From Rotaria socialis (lineage: Eukaryota; Rotifera; Eurotatoria; Philodinida; Philodinidae), in the NCBI GenBank assembly GCA_905331475.1, contig CAJNYU010003962.1, positions 62,001 through 126,000 of the forward strand: DNA of 64,000 bases, read 5' to 3'. The notes under the pieces are model-generated. The model worked only from the letters and a program-made list of their open reading frames with translations. It did not search any database and was not told the DNA's origin. The first letter of the stretch is position 1. Every line of letters begins with the position of its first letter. This document shows positions 51,201-60,390 of the stretch, one piece after another. The position numbers were made by a program, and so were the translations under genes.

Positions 51201-51743
51201 TTTCCATTTGAAAAAGCAATCTTCACAAAAGTTGTCCAACTTGATATCGTATATAGGTATAGAAGGAAGGAACAGTTTACATATCTCGCAGTGTTTTAAA
51301 CTTTCTATTACATTGAGGGAAAACATAGGATTCAATGACAAGAGCTTTTTCCTTACCACTTGATGTTCGATGGCGTCTAAAAGTATTTTAATTTCGCCAG
51401 TATTAACCTCAAGGCGTAAACTGTGGCCATCAGTCGTGACAGATTTCTGCGCTGGTGAAGCACAGAGTTGGTGATTTTCAATAGCAAACGATTGCGGCAC
51501 CGTAATCCTCATTTCTTGGAAGCCAAACTGTTGCATGAAACTGCACCGATGTTGATTTGCAAGCGGTTCGAGAACGGAACAGCATTCACCTTCATCGCGA
51601 AAGCCTACTTCAACTTGAAACGTCTCAGTGTCGTCTGAATTTGCATCTACTGACAGGCTGATGATTGGAGAATACCTTTGTGAGAGAACTGCATTGTCGA
51701 AATCTGGAGAATTTATTGACGGTAAGTTCCATTGACAGTTCAT
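45240..51743 (-). CDS. PARP14-like mono-ADP-ribosyltransferase (macro, WWE, PARP)
   Basis: A multi-exon minus-strand gene. From the 5' side: an exon at 51743-51300 (MNCQWNLPSINSPDF to LLDAIEHQVV) of unknown fold; exons near 50022-49860 (LRNEQYKLRRMLISVFHY); a macro domain at about 49680-49140 (IVLTAAGTAICEEY, TPPGLLKCQKVVYYE, then AFGFENPAFASLMVALVKQS); a helical segment at 48060-47820; a WWE domain (VVWSYLHPETNQWIQYPIEL, then EIQSNRSIQVRRREI beyond a 1.2 kb intron); and a PARP catalytic domain at 45915-45240 (LFHGCTDVAVDSII, GIAYGNGCYFSASAKYS, IFVTYHDAQAYAEYLIVYK). The active-site triad reads His-Tyr-Ile rather than His-Tyr-Glu, which in this family means mono- not poly-ADP-ribosylation. Macro domains bind ADP-ribose. 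No stop was found in the domains I read. Joining of the 5' exons is tentative. Confidence 0.72.
46394..47015. mobile_element. 622-bp near-perfect palindrome (foldback MITE)
   Basis: Arms of about 300 bp start ACGAGGGAACGTTTTCAACT and end with the complement (AGTTGAAAACGTTCCCTCGT). They meet at a short loop around 46700 (CTCTAAAAGATGCTAGA). The arms differ at only a few positions. It sits in the intron between the two WWE exons of the PARP gene. No target duplication is obvious. A diverged single-arm relative is at 52318-52395. Confidence 0.85.
50051..50256. repeat. Inverted-repeat element in a PARP-gene intron
   Basis: GATATCAAGGACAATGGAAA at 50069 and its complement at 50221 extend, less perfectly, over about 38 bp (AGTGG ... 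CTTTG) on both sides of a 130-bp AT-rich core. A typical small foldback/MITE shape. Confidence 0.65.
50630..50765 (+). pseudogene. Inverted partial copy of a PARP-gene exon
   Basis: This stretch is the complement, with substitutions, of 49880-50010. On the plus strand it reads WLRNEQYKLRRVLISVFHYA and then soon a stop, whereas the presumed real exon on the minus strand reads LRNEQYKLRRMLISVFHYTY. It is an inverted duplication of about 135 bp inside the gene, with the MITE at 50051 between the two copies. Confidence 0.6.
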
Positions 51744-51759
51744 TCTGAACTTTGCCCTA

Positions 51760-52084
51760 TTAAAGACAAAAGGTGAAAATTATGATTTTCTTCCTACATC
51801 GCTACGTTATTTCATTTCTTCAGCCAATATTTCGACAATGGATGTTTCCAAGGGTCGATACTTTTATAGGACTGTGTTTAGATAAATTTAAAAAGTTCCA
51901 GACGTTTTTTCGTAGTTGTTTTTAAAAAGAAAATGCGATTTCTTTTTTTTACCAATAAACTTGACCGTTTATTTAGCTTCTTCTACGTGTACACAGTTGC
52001 GAGCGATAATGGAGTGATTTTTTGCTTGATGAATCTTGCCTGTTTTATTTTTTCCCATTCTTTTCTTTTCTTTTCTTTTCGTTC
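51760..52084. other. Spacer upstream of the PARP-like gene
   Basis: T-rich, with no supported gene. It may hold the promoter of the minus-strand gene. Confidence 0.35.
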
Positions 52085-52114
52085 TCGCAAGCAATATAAA
52101 TCAAATGAAAAAGA

Positions 52115-52317
52115 AATCGAATTAAAAGTGGTGAATACTTTCATATTTTTGGGGCAAGTGGCGAAGAAAATGCCAAGCAGTTATTGCAACGCGTCTCCTC
52201 CTTGCTCAAGGGACTCATCACGCGGTTTTTGAAATTTAATAATAATTCGAAAAAGTGCTTAGATTCCATAAACTTCGGAGAGCATATTTGGAGGTGTGGT
52301 AAAGCCCGTGCTTCTTT
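52115..52317 (+). pseudogene. Coding fragment truncated by a repeat
   Basis: One frame reads HIFGASGEENAKQLLQRVSS, LLKGLITRFLKFNNNSKKCL and FGEHIWRCGKARASL, then stops exactly where the MITE relative begins. It looks like the inside of a conserved protein, in opposite orientation to the PARP gene. The family is not recognised. Confidence 0.4.
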
Positions 52318-52395
52318 ATAGTATATACCAGTTAATCGAATGAAGGTATTTCGATCTGAAATTTTGTCCACAAACTAGTCTATTTGTAATATGAG
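52318..52395. repeat. Diverged arm of the 46.4 kb palindrome family
   Basis: AGTATATACCAG, GGTATTTCGATCTGAAATTT and CTATTTGTAATATGAG correspond in order to GGTATATACC, CAGTATTTCGACCTGAGATT and CTATTTATGAGTAGAATG in the 622-bp palindrome. It is followed within 20 nt by telomere-like hairpin i. Confidence 0.6.
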
Positions 52396-52410
52396 AAAGA
52401 GAGGATGTGA

Positions 52411-52474
52411 ATGGATGCGGGTGTGAATTCGGACTGCTACTCTTCTCATCATTTTCACCCGCAGCCACACCCCA
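52411..52474. repeat. Telomere-like hexamer hairpin, copy i
   Basis: Left arm ATGGATGCGGGTGTGAA, right arm TTTTCACCCGCAGCCACACC. The arms complement each other over about 12 bp (GCGGGTGTGAA / TTTTCACCCGC). Confidence 0.65.
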
Positions 52475-52858
52475 TGATCACAGGAACAATTATAGAGTTA
52501 ATACTAACTCTATTTTCGATACTGATAAGTTATATGCTAACGCGAAATCAATCGAGTACGACTTTCCATTGAATACCTACGTTTTGTGAATCGTGTTGTG
52601 TTCTTGATTGGTGGGTATGAATTTGAGAAGTGCCCACACGCATGCCTTTCATTTATAGCATTTCCTGTTTGTCTATCGGTAATAAGTATCTTTGATCGAA
52701 GAAATAAGTGTAAGATAGAAACGTTCATGAATAATTTTGAGAAAAGGAATCTTTTTATTTTATATATGAATGCAAAAAAACTAATATACTGGTAAAAATT
52801 GTTGAAACGATTCTAAAATACGATTCTGTTCAGTGAAATATCCATGTAAGCTCGTTGG
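52475..52858. other. Spacer downstream of the lactonohydrolase gene
   Basis: Short overlapping frames on both strands, none supportable. The right part is the 3' flank of the minus-strand gene. Confidence 0.35.
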
Positions 52859-54037
52859 TTACAGCACACTAGTTGCTAATTCCAATCGCCACACCTTCTC
52901 TTGTGCCAGAATTATCACTAGATTGCCAACTATGGCAAAATTACTAATAACTCCACTTTGACATAAATCTCGGCCAAGTATTACACCTAACAATGTTCCA
53001 TGATGATCTCGCACATTGATTCCATCTCCTTCGCCTGTCCATACTCGCCCCATCTTGTCTACTTTGATTCCATCTGGAATACCTGCTGAACTAACAGAAA
53101 AGACATGACGATTGATTGGCAATCCATGTTTGTTCAGATCATAAGCATAAACCATAAAAGTACCATGCCCATATGAACTAGGTGCCGTGTCGCTCACATA
53201 CAATGTCGTTTCATTTAGATCGAAAGCAATTCCATTGGGTACAACAAGATCTGTGATGACTGGTCGTAATTCGGATGTAGTCAAATCGAAACGATAGACA
53301 TAACTGCCTAATTGTGGTAAAGATCCAAAATCTTGCATGTAAGCAACTTGTGGGTCAGTAAACCACATGTATTTTCCTCTGCCGATCTTTCTAGTGAATG
53401 TAACATCATTTGGAGAGTTGAGTCGTAATCCGAACCATGAATTGACAACAAGTCGACTGACAAGTGTTGTCGGATTGACAGCATAGATTCCTCCCGATGT
53501 TGTCTGATTGCCTTGCGAACATATATAGACTGAATCATCAAAATAGTTAGCACCATTCGGCGTTAGAATTGACGGTTGGATGGAGAGCAATTCTATTTGA
53601 TTTGTTTCGAGGTTGACTCTACTTACATTAGTATTTTGAATCGGTAGTTGATTAGCTGTAAACCAAACTTCATTTGTAGTGGGAACAAAAGCTCCACCTT
53701 CATGTGCAAATGGCACAGAGACTGGTCTAGAAGCTATTAATTTAATTTCGGATTTGTAGCCAATAAGAGAATTGAATTCAGATGAATAAGAAATGAATGA
53801 AGCCATACGCGAAACAAATAACTCGGCTTGCTGCGAATGAGCGCAAGAAGATAATGCGTTTGGTGGACCGATGAAATATGTAAAGCTGAACGTCTCGTTA
53901 TACTCACGAATAAAGTTCGATTCGAGACGAGACGTAAGAGACATCGGGAAGTAGATGAGAGATTTGTTTTCAGTATTAGCACCAACATGAAATGACCAGA
54001 TTATGGTGGTAATGATGATGATGACGCAATGAGACAT
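52859..54037 (-). CDS. Lactonohydrolase / SMP-30-gluconolactonase-like, secreted, intronless
   Basis: A single uninterrupted frame of about 392 codons from ATG 54037 (the frame opens at 54067 with a non-ATG codon) to the stop at 52859. It starts with a hydrophobic leader (MSHCVIIIITTIIWSFHVGA), so it is probably secreted. The rest is a six-bladed beta-propeller of the SMP-30/gluconolactonase/LRE group: HEGGAFVPTTNEVWFTANQL, LTPNGANYFDDSVYICSQGN, FGLRLNSPNDVTF, MWFTDP, VVPNGIAFDLNETTLYVSDT, GIPDGIKVDKMGRVWTGEGD and GTLLGVILG. These match the calcium-binding Glu, Asn and Asp positions of lactonohydrolases. Relatives with this set of blocks are mostly fungal or bacterial to my knowledge. The lack of introns and that relationship suggest horizontal transfer, which is an inference. 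Confidence 0.85.
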   Translation of the reverse strand: MSHCVIIIITTIIWSFHVGANTENKSLIYFPMSLTSRLESNFIREYNETFSFTYFIGPPNALSSCAHSQQAELFVSRMASFISYSSEFNSLIGYKSEIKLIASRPVSVPFAHEGGAFVPTTNEVWFTANQLPIQNTNVSRVNLETNQIELLSIQPSILTPNGANYFDDSVYICSQGNQTTSGGIYAVNPTTLVSRLVVNSWFGLRLNSPNDVTFTRKIGRGKYMWFTDPQVAYMQDFGSLPQLGSYVYRFDLTTSELRPVITDLVVPNGIAFDLNETTLYVSDTAPSSYGHGTFMVYAYDLNKHGLPINRHVFSVSSAGIPDGIKVDKMGRVWTGEGDGINVRDHHGTLLGVILGRDLCQSGVISNFAIVGNLVIILAQEKVWRLELATSVL

Positions 54038-54295
54038 GCTTGTACAATGTGCTAGAGAGGCACACACGACTATACACAGATGATGAAAATCGAATGAATC
54101 TTAACAAATAAAATAGGCGATATGCAATAACTGAAGAGTAATGCATTTCTTTCGATCAGACATTTTACTCGTGGTCATTATTCTGATTTTCTCGATCCTT
54201 AGCTATCGTTTCCATTCGATCTATCTATGTACCACATAGTCTGACGGACAATTAGCTTAGAATTCTAGTTAACTCGATTACACCGACGTGCAATA

Positions 54296-54589
54296 GTGAT
54301 TACATATCGAGTGCCACTGTTTACTCTAGTCTCTCTGTTTCTATTGCTGTGGACAACAAATACTCGGGACAATGAAAGAGATACAATGCAAGTAGAATAT
54401 GAAAATTTCAACACAATTCTATATGATTGTCATCTTCTAATAGAAGAGTCAATCGAGCAAAGCGAAAAGCATTTTCCCGAATTTTATGGTGTGACAAATA
54501 TTGAAATGTCTATGGCCATCTGTCATTTGTATTCTTCCTCTCGTAGCATTACTATGCAACATATTCTACACGAACACACAAGTATGTAA
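54296..54589 (+). CDS. Possible small secreted protein, 97 aa
   Basis: Begins MITYRVPLFTLVSLFLLLWT, a good signal-peptide shape, followed by a hydrophilic stretch with two Cys (ILYDCHLL, MAICHLY). It is divergent from the lactonohydrolase with about 260 nt between starts, so the two may share a promoter. No family recognised; it could also be a first exon. Confidence 0.35.
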   Translation: MITYRVPLFTLVSLFLLLWTTNTRDNERDTMQVEYENFNTILYDCHLLIEESIEQSEKHFPEFYGVTNIEMSMAICHLYSSSRSITMQHILHEHTSM

Positions 54590-56113
54590 TAATGAATACT
54601 TTCACAACTACTATCAACGTGTTGAATAAGTCGATATTGATCATCAGCCGTGTCCGATTGCAGAATTTTTTCATCGTGAAATAGTGAGGTCCTCATTGGC
54701 AATATACCGACGACGGCTTTTGTTCGAATGCTTAGGAAAATGTTAAGCAGTTTTTAGAATAGATGGTACTGAGACCATATATATTTTTTACCTAGAATTT
54801 CATCATTTAAAGATGTTATGGAGTATGTTTTGTTTAGACTCGAGAATTGCAGAGCGAATTGGTTGTGAATATGCGGAAAATAATATTTTCGTTCTTTGCA
54901 TTCATGCCCATCCCAAGTTCACAACATTAGATATGCTATTCTCCTTAGAAAGTGGTGGAAATCGAAAATATTGTTGAGCTCTAAGGGCCACATTTCATAC
55001 TTGCCTTATGGTGACTCGTTAACAACTTGATATAGAGTAGGCAAAATAATTTTCTTTGCAAGAGCAGATATTGTAACGTTTCAAAATTCTAACAAACAAC
55101 GTAAAAATTTGATTTCTCTATGAATATACGCTTACTAAAGATGCTCACTATCCGTAGACAACGATTACCCGCATCGAGTGAATCATCATTGATTCATTAT
55201 GGGGTCATACATGGAGCTGCGGCTCGCGATCATCAATATTACAGTTCGACATGATTGTCTTCGAATAGCAAAGCGAAAGCATGTGATCGAGTTGTCACTA
55301 AATATAGCTTCTTTGATAATAAAAAGTATTGAATGCATATTTTCCTCTATCATACTGTTACCTACACAAAACACGCTCTCACTTTTTTTATGGCCATCTC
55401 CAGTTTCTTTATCCAATTGAAATCATAAACGGTCCTTTCTTTGTGCACTGTGCGATGAAACAAAAAAAAACTTTTCGCTAGATGCGTCATACTACAGCGT
55501 GCATAAAAATGTATTTCCATGGGGTAACGCTATTATTTCAAAGGGCATGACTAGTGAATTCTATATCAAATGAAAGCTCATGCGAAATGTGATCTAGTAT
55601 TATAAATGACCCTTCATAAGAGAGGAATGGGCTACAGAATTAGGAAAAGTTTCAAATTCGAGATTTTCATGGGTAGTCACCCATTAAAACATCAGACGTT
55701 TTCGTTGTTCAAACTCTACAGAGGGTGTGATTTGTTCTCTTATAATTCATGTGTGCAAATGTTTTTTAAATGTATCCAACAAAAGCAGAAGAAAAAGATG
55801 AAAAGTATATAAAGACGATCCGGAATAAATCACTATCATCAATCGTGCAATTCAGTTCTCTTCTTTCTCTTTTCTCTTTTCTCTCCTTCGTCTCACATAA
55901 ACATCTATAAACTACGTAGAACCTAATAGTAAGAAAAACATGTAACATTTTTTTGAAACATAAAAGAACACTTCACAACTAAGAAAATCTTTTAACATCA
56001 AATTATGGATGAATTCAAAAGTCAAATTTAGATAGGCTTTTTTGTTGGATCAAGTGAACTTTTCACATACGCTTTTAGTTACTTAAATAAGAAATCTACA
56101 CTGAAAAAAAAAT
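54590..56113. other. Intergenic, no gene seen
   Basis: Short frames on both strands only. A (TC)-rich stretch is near 55860-55890. Confidence 0.4.
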
Positions 56114-56354
56114 AAGTACTCTACGAAACTTAAAAAGGTTCCGAGATTTGCAACAAATTCGAAACCCTTTTGCGATGTCGTACGGAACCTTCAAAGTTCC
56201 GTATAGTCTCACGAAACCTGTGTCGGAGTCTCCGATATCTTTAAGGGTTTTGTGAGACTTTACGAAACCCTTGAAGAACCTCGAAGGTTCCGTATGATAA
56301 AGAAAAATGGTTTCGAATTCGTTGCAAATCTCGGAACCCTTTTAAGTTTCGTAG
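56114..56354. repeat. Foldback repeat at the edge of the assembly gap
   Basis: CTACGAAACTTAAAAAGGTT at 56117 and its complement ending at 56354 form arms of about 45-50 bp (through GAGATTTGCAAC and AATTCGAAACC). Inside is a second palindromic layer of GGTTCCGTA/TACGGAACC and AAACCCTT/AAGGGTTT words. The right arm ends exactly where the N run starts. Confidence 0.75.
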
Positions 56355-57353
56355 NNNNNNNNNNNNNNNNNNNNNNNNNNNNNNNNNNNNNNNNNNNNNN
56401 NNNNNNNNNNNNNNNNNNNNNNNNNNNNNNNNNNNNNNNNNNNNNNNNNNNNNNNNNNNNNNNNNNNNNNNNNNNNNNNNNNNNNNNNNNNNNNNNNNNN
56501 NNNNNNNNNNNNNNNNNNNNNNNNNNNNNNNNNNNNNNNNNNNNNNNNNNNNNNNNNNNNNNNNNNNNNNNNNNNNNNNNNNNNNNNNNNNNNNNNNNNN
56601 NNNNNNNNNNNNNNNNNNNNNNNNNNNNNNNNNNNNNNNNNNNNNNNNNNNNNNNNNNNNNNNNNNNNNNNNNNNNNNNNNNNNNNNNNNNNNNNNNNNN
56701 NNNNNNNNNNNNNNNNNNNNNNNNNNNNNNNNNNNNNNNNNNNNNNNNNNNNNNNNNNNNNNNNNNNNNNNNNNNNNNNNNNNNNNNNNNNNNNNNNNNN
56801 NNNNNNNNNNNNNNNNNNNNNNNNNNNNNNNNNNNNNNNNNNNNNNNNNNNNNNNNNNNNNNNNNNNNNNNNNNNNNNNNNNNNNNNNNNNNNNNNNNNN
56901 NNNNNNNNNNNNNNNNNNNNNNNNNNNNNNNNNNNNNNNNNNNNNNNNNNNNNNNNNNNNNNNNNNNNNNNNNNNNNNNNNNNNNNNNNNNNNNNNNNNN
57001 NNNNNNNNNNNNNNNNNNNNNNNNNNNNNNNNNNNNNNNNNNNNNNNNNNNNNNNNNNNNNNNNNNNNNNNNNNNNNNNNNNNNNNNNNNNNNNNNNNNN
57101 NNNNNNNNNNNNNNNNNNNNNNNNNNNNNNNNNNNNNNNNNNNNNNNNNNNNNNNNNNNNNNNNNNNNNNNNNNNNNNNNNNNNNNNNNNNNNNNNNNNN
57201 NNNNNNNNNNNNNNNNNNNNNNNNNNNNNNNNNNNNNNNNNNNNNNNNNNNNNNNNNNNNNNNNNNNNNNNNNNNNNNNNNNNNNNNNNNNNNNNNNNNN
57301 NNNNNNNNNNNNNNNNNNNNNNNNNNNNNNNNNNNNNNNNNNNNNNNNNNNNN
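56355..57353. other. Assembly gap, 999 N
   Basis: A run of N. Any open frame reported across it is meaningless. Confidence 0.99.
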
Positions 57354-57530
57354 CCGAGCCGAACTCAGACCCACCGAACCGAGCCCGAGCCGAACTCAGA
57401 CTCATCGAACCGAGCCCGAGCCGATCTTATACTCACCGAACCCGAACCCGAACTTGAACAATGAAATCGAACTCGAACTCGAACTCGAACTCGAACTCGA
57501 CGAACCCGAAGGTTCGGGTTCAGTGCATGC
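57354..57530. repeat. GC-rich hexamer arrays, end of a hAT-like element
   Basis: Arrays of GAACTC, GAACCC and CCGAGCCGAACTCAGAC-like units, unlike the AT-rich surroundings. They end in the palindrome GAACCCGAAGGTTCGGGTTC (57503-57522) and AGTGCATGCC. The outer sequence, read on the minus strand as AGGCATGCACTGAACCCG, could be the tip of a transposon whose other end lies in the gap. Confidence 0.55.
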
Positions 57531-57534
57531 CTAT

Positions 57535-57880
57535 TCGGCACCTTTGTTTTGTCATTTAATGTTGAATGATTGTAATAATGATTGATTTTTGATTGTTGAC
57601 CGGATGAAGCAGAATCTTTCTTTTTGACTCGACAAGAACGTGAATGTGCCAACATACAACCAGATCCTGTTGTTGGTTTATAAACCAGCATTGATTTACA
57701 GCAATCGCAAACGATAAAATCTTGTTTAACATTGTTGACATATATTAAACTAAATTGAGACCAACACGCTGACGCATTCGTTGTTTTTTTTGGTTTTTTA
57801 TATGATATAGATATAGGTTTTTCTATAATCAATCGTGCTAAATCTCTTTTATTGAATTTAGGAGGATCAGTGGAATACAT
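57535..57880 (-). pseudogene. hAT transposase N-terminus, BED zinc finger, truncated
   Basis: Reads SACWSQFSLIYVNNVKQDFI then VCDCCKSMLVYKPTTGSGCM and LAHSRSC: Trp/Phe followed by C-x2-C and H-x4-C spacing, the BED-type zinc finger found at the N-terminus of hAT transposases. The frame then runs into the hexamer arrays, where translation is a meaningless Arg-Val repeat, so the transposase is cut by that insertion. The start ATG is at 57880 or upstream. The catalytic domain is not present in the window; it may be in or beyond the gap. Confidence 0.65.
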
Positions 57881-58070
57881 TCTAGAATTTAAAACAAATT
57901 AAAGTTCTTTTACATCGTCAAACTAATTTCATAGAATAAATATAAAGAAAACAATCGAACTTCGCTGTTGAAATCCATTCTTTTCAAGTCGAAACCTTTA
58001 ACTATACCCAATAGAATATATTACATAGATGTCACGACCAATCAATAAAATATTTTTCTTTTATAGCTAA
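57881..58070. other. Spacer right of the hAT fragment
   Basis: AT-rich; may be the 5' flank of the hAT element. Nothing else seen. Confidence 0.3.
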
Positions 58071-58174
58071 ATCAGTGTACTACATGATCATTAAATCCAC
58101 GATCACGATCACGATCACGAGTGAATCACGCGTGATCGTGATCGTGAGTAAAAATATCAATCACGCAGTACACT
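58071..58174. repeat. Hairpin with CACGAT hexamer arms and TIRs
   Basis: The outer ends CAGTGTACTACATGAT and ATCACGCAGTACACTA are inverted repeats with three mismatches. Inside, CGATCACGATCACGATCACG faces its complement CGTGATCGTGATCGTGA across a short loop. Same plan as the telomere-like hairpins, with a different hexamer. Confidence 0.75.
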
Positions 58175-58531
58175 ATTGTAAAGTGAACCGCAAAAGTTTA
58201 GGACTTTCACGGCAATGCTTCTATTTAGCATGAAGGCTTTGAATAACATAATTATTATATTTTATTACGAGATAAGCTTACAGCTCATACTGGCATAAAA
58301 CATCAATTTTTCATCTAATGTAATGTTATCTCTACCGGAAATAAAGAGAACGTCTGAATATGAATCATTAGCTATAAAATTGAACGAGCTAGAATTTAGT
58401 AGAAAAAGTTTTGAAATATTATTGCATACTAACACTTTATATAATTCATTAACCAATTTTATTTATTACTAACGGAAAATATATTCTATTACAAGATTCA
58501 ATCTTGATGAATTTCGTTTAGAGAGAAAATT

Positions 58532-58598
58532 GAGTGCGAGTGAAAAATGGTTATTAGTCACAACACAACAACATTGGAAATTTATGGCACTCGCACTC
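58532..58598. repeat. Hairpin with GAGTGC arms
   Basis: GAGTGCGAGTG at 58532-58542 and its perfect complement CACTCGCACTC at 58588-58598, separated by a 45-nt AT-rich loop. The left arm is preceded by TT, as in the TTGAG start of the telomere-like family. Confidence 0.65.
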
Positions 58599-58599
58599 T

Positions 58600-60390
58600 A
58601 TAGTTTGGAATGTTTGTTCTAATTCGACACGAGAACGCCATACACTTGAAAGAGGGTAGTTATTTTTTATCGCGTGTTATCATTGAAGGCGGTGTTTTCG
58701 ATTCACAATCATTCTTATTCTAAATAGAGCCGTCACTCGGCTATTCAAGACATTATTGAAATGAGTTTCCTCTCTTTAGTGTTTTGGAACGATCCAAAAA
58801 ATTGTTGTAAGGACAAACTTTTAAAGACTAGTATAAGTCATCCTCACTACTGAAATCCACAACTTTGGCTCGTCATTGCTTCGCATTCAACACATACTTA
58901 CAAAGGAGAGACAAAAGTCAAATAGTGAAATGATTTCAGAAAAGAAGCATAGAAAGATGAGATGATAAGGAAGGAAGATCAACAGGAAATAGTGGCAATA
59001 TCAGTAGGATTATGTTTAATTAAAAAATAAAACCAAAAATAGAGTTTCTTTAAAGAAAAAGAGACTTCTGTTAATGAAGCGATACTTAGAACCTCCAAAC
59101 TTGTAAGATGATCTACTCTTTTTTTGTGTTTAGAGAGCAATTAAATCGCCCTTCAATTTTCTTCGACTAAATTATTTTATACAACTAATTTGCATGTTTC
59201 CTCTTTGATTCGTAAAATTAGCAGACAGCAATTGTCAACAACCTATTTTCTGACACCTCTCATATCCGGGACTCACAAGCTTTCGACGAGGAGACATAAT
59301 AGCATAGATAACTGTTTTATCGAGAAATATCAATCCGTCACTACTGATTCGTTTCAAAAACAATTCTCAACCTAACTATTTAATATCAAATTCTTTCTTT
59401 TACCATATATTTGGATGGCACCTAATGAAAGGCTTTGATCTAATGCAGCTTTAATATTTAATTGTATTATTTTATAATTAGCTGGTTTATGTTGGCTATT
59501 CAGCTTACCAATAAAATCCAGTATATAATGTTTCACTTCTTGCTTTGTCATTCTACGTGTAAACCAAACCACCTTTTCACTTCCAAGAGTTTGGCTAACG
59601 ATTTTTACAACTAGACCCATAAACTCCAGAAGAAGATTTCTTCAGCATATTATGCTTGAAGATACTAGTGTATCCTATATATTTATTGATCATAATCAAG
59701 GTAAGCAATAAAGATTGAAAATAATATACCAAGAAGTGAAACCATGATTTTATTCGATGTTCAAATACAATTAATTGGTATATAAGTATGTCAACTAACT
59801 GAAAGCATATCTCAGAAATTGATGAAGAGACAAAAATTCTTATAGAACTATTAGAAACTCGATAGCATCGTTGTTCGTGACGAACATGTTTTATGGTTGA
59901 GAGGTTCGGTGATCGAAATTCAGGAGTGTCTTTTAATAGATGTGAACTATTTTACAGGCCACATGTATTGTTATTACCACGAGTAACAAAACGATTTATC
60001 TGTTATACGTCAGTGAGCTACTCGTGCTTGATAGTATTATAATCTATAAATCCAGACAGACTGAAAATATCATGGCCATAAACTTAACAAATCTTATCAA
60101 TAGTCGAATAGCCGTAGAAAAAGATAATCTACAACTATGAAATGTCAGCTGCTCACGACATGAGTATCGATAAGAAAGGTATTAGTTTTATTACGAGTAA
60201 ATTATGACATAAAATATTGAACGCAGTAGCATCTTTTAAGCAAGTCATTCATGATACAAAAAGGAAGAGAAGCAAATAATTAGCATTGAATTAAAAATAT
60301 GTGGAACAAGGTAACATTTTTAATGATTCTGTCTCATACTAATTGTTACTGCTGAGAAGTAGCCGAGACGTTGACACTGATGGTCGAATA
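58600..60390. other. Mostly featureless; one weak ORF
   Basis: No conserved gene. A minus-strand frame at 59372-59620 (about 80 codons; RMTKQEVKHYILDFIGKLNS, LGAIQIYG) has a coding-like composition but no family match and no clear splice partner. The rest is AT-rich with short frames. Confidence 0.3.

Noticed and set aside
56241-57457. Long open frames on both strands around 56.2-57.5 kb
   Set aside because: They run through the 999-N gap, so they are artefacts of unknown bases.
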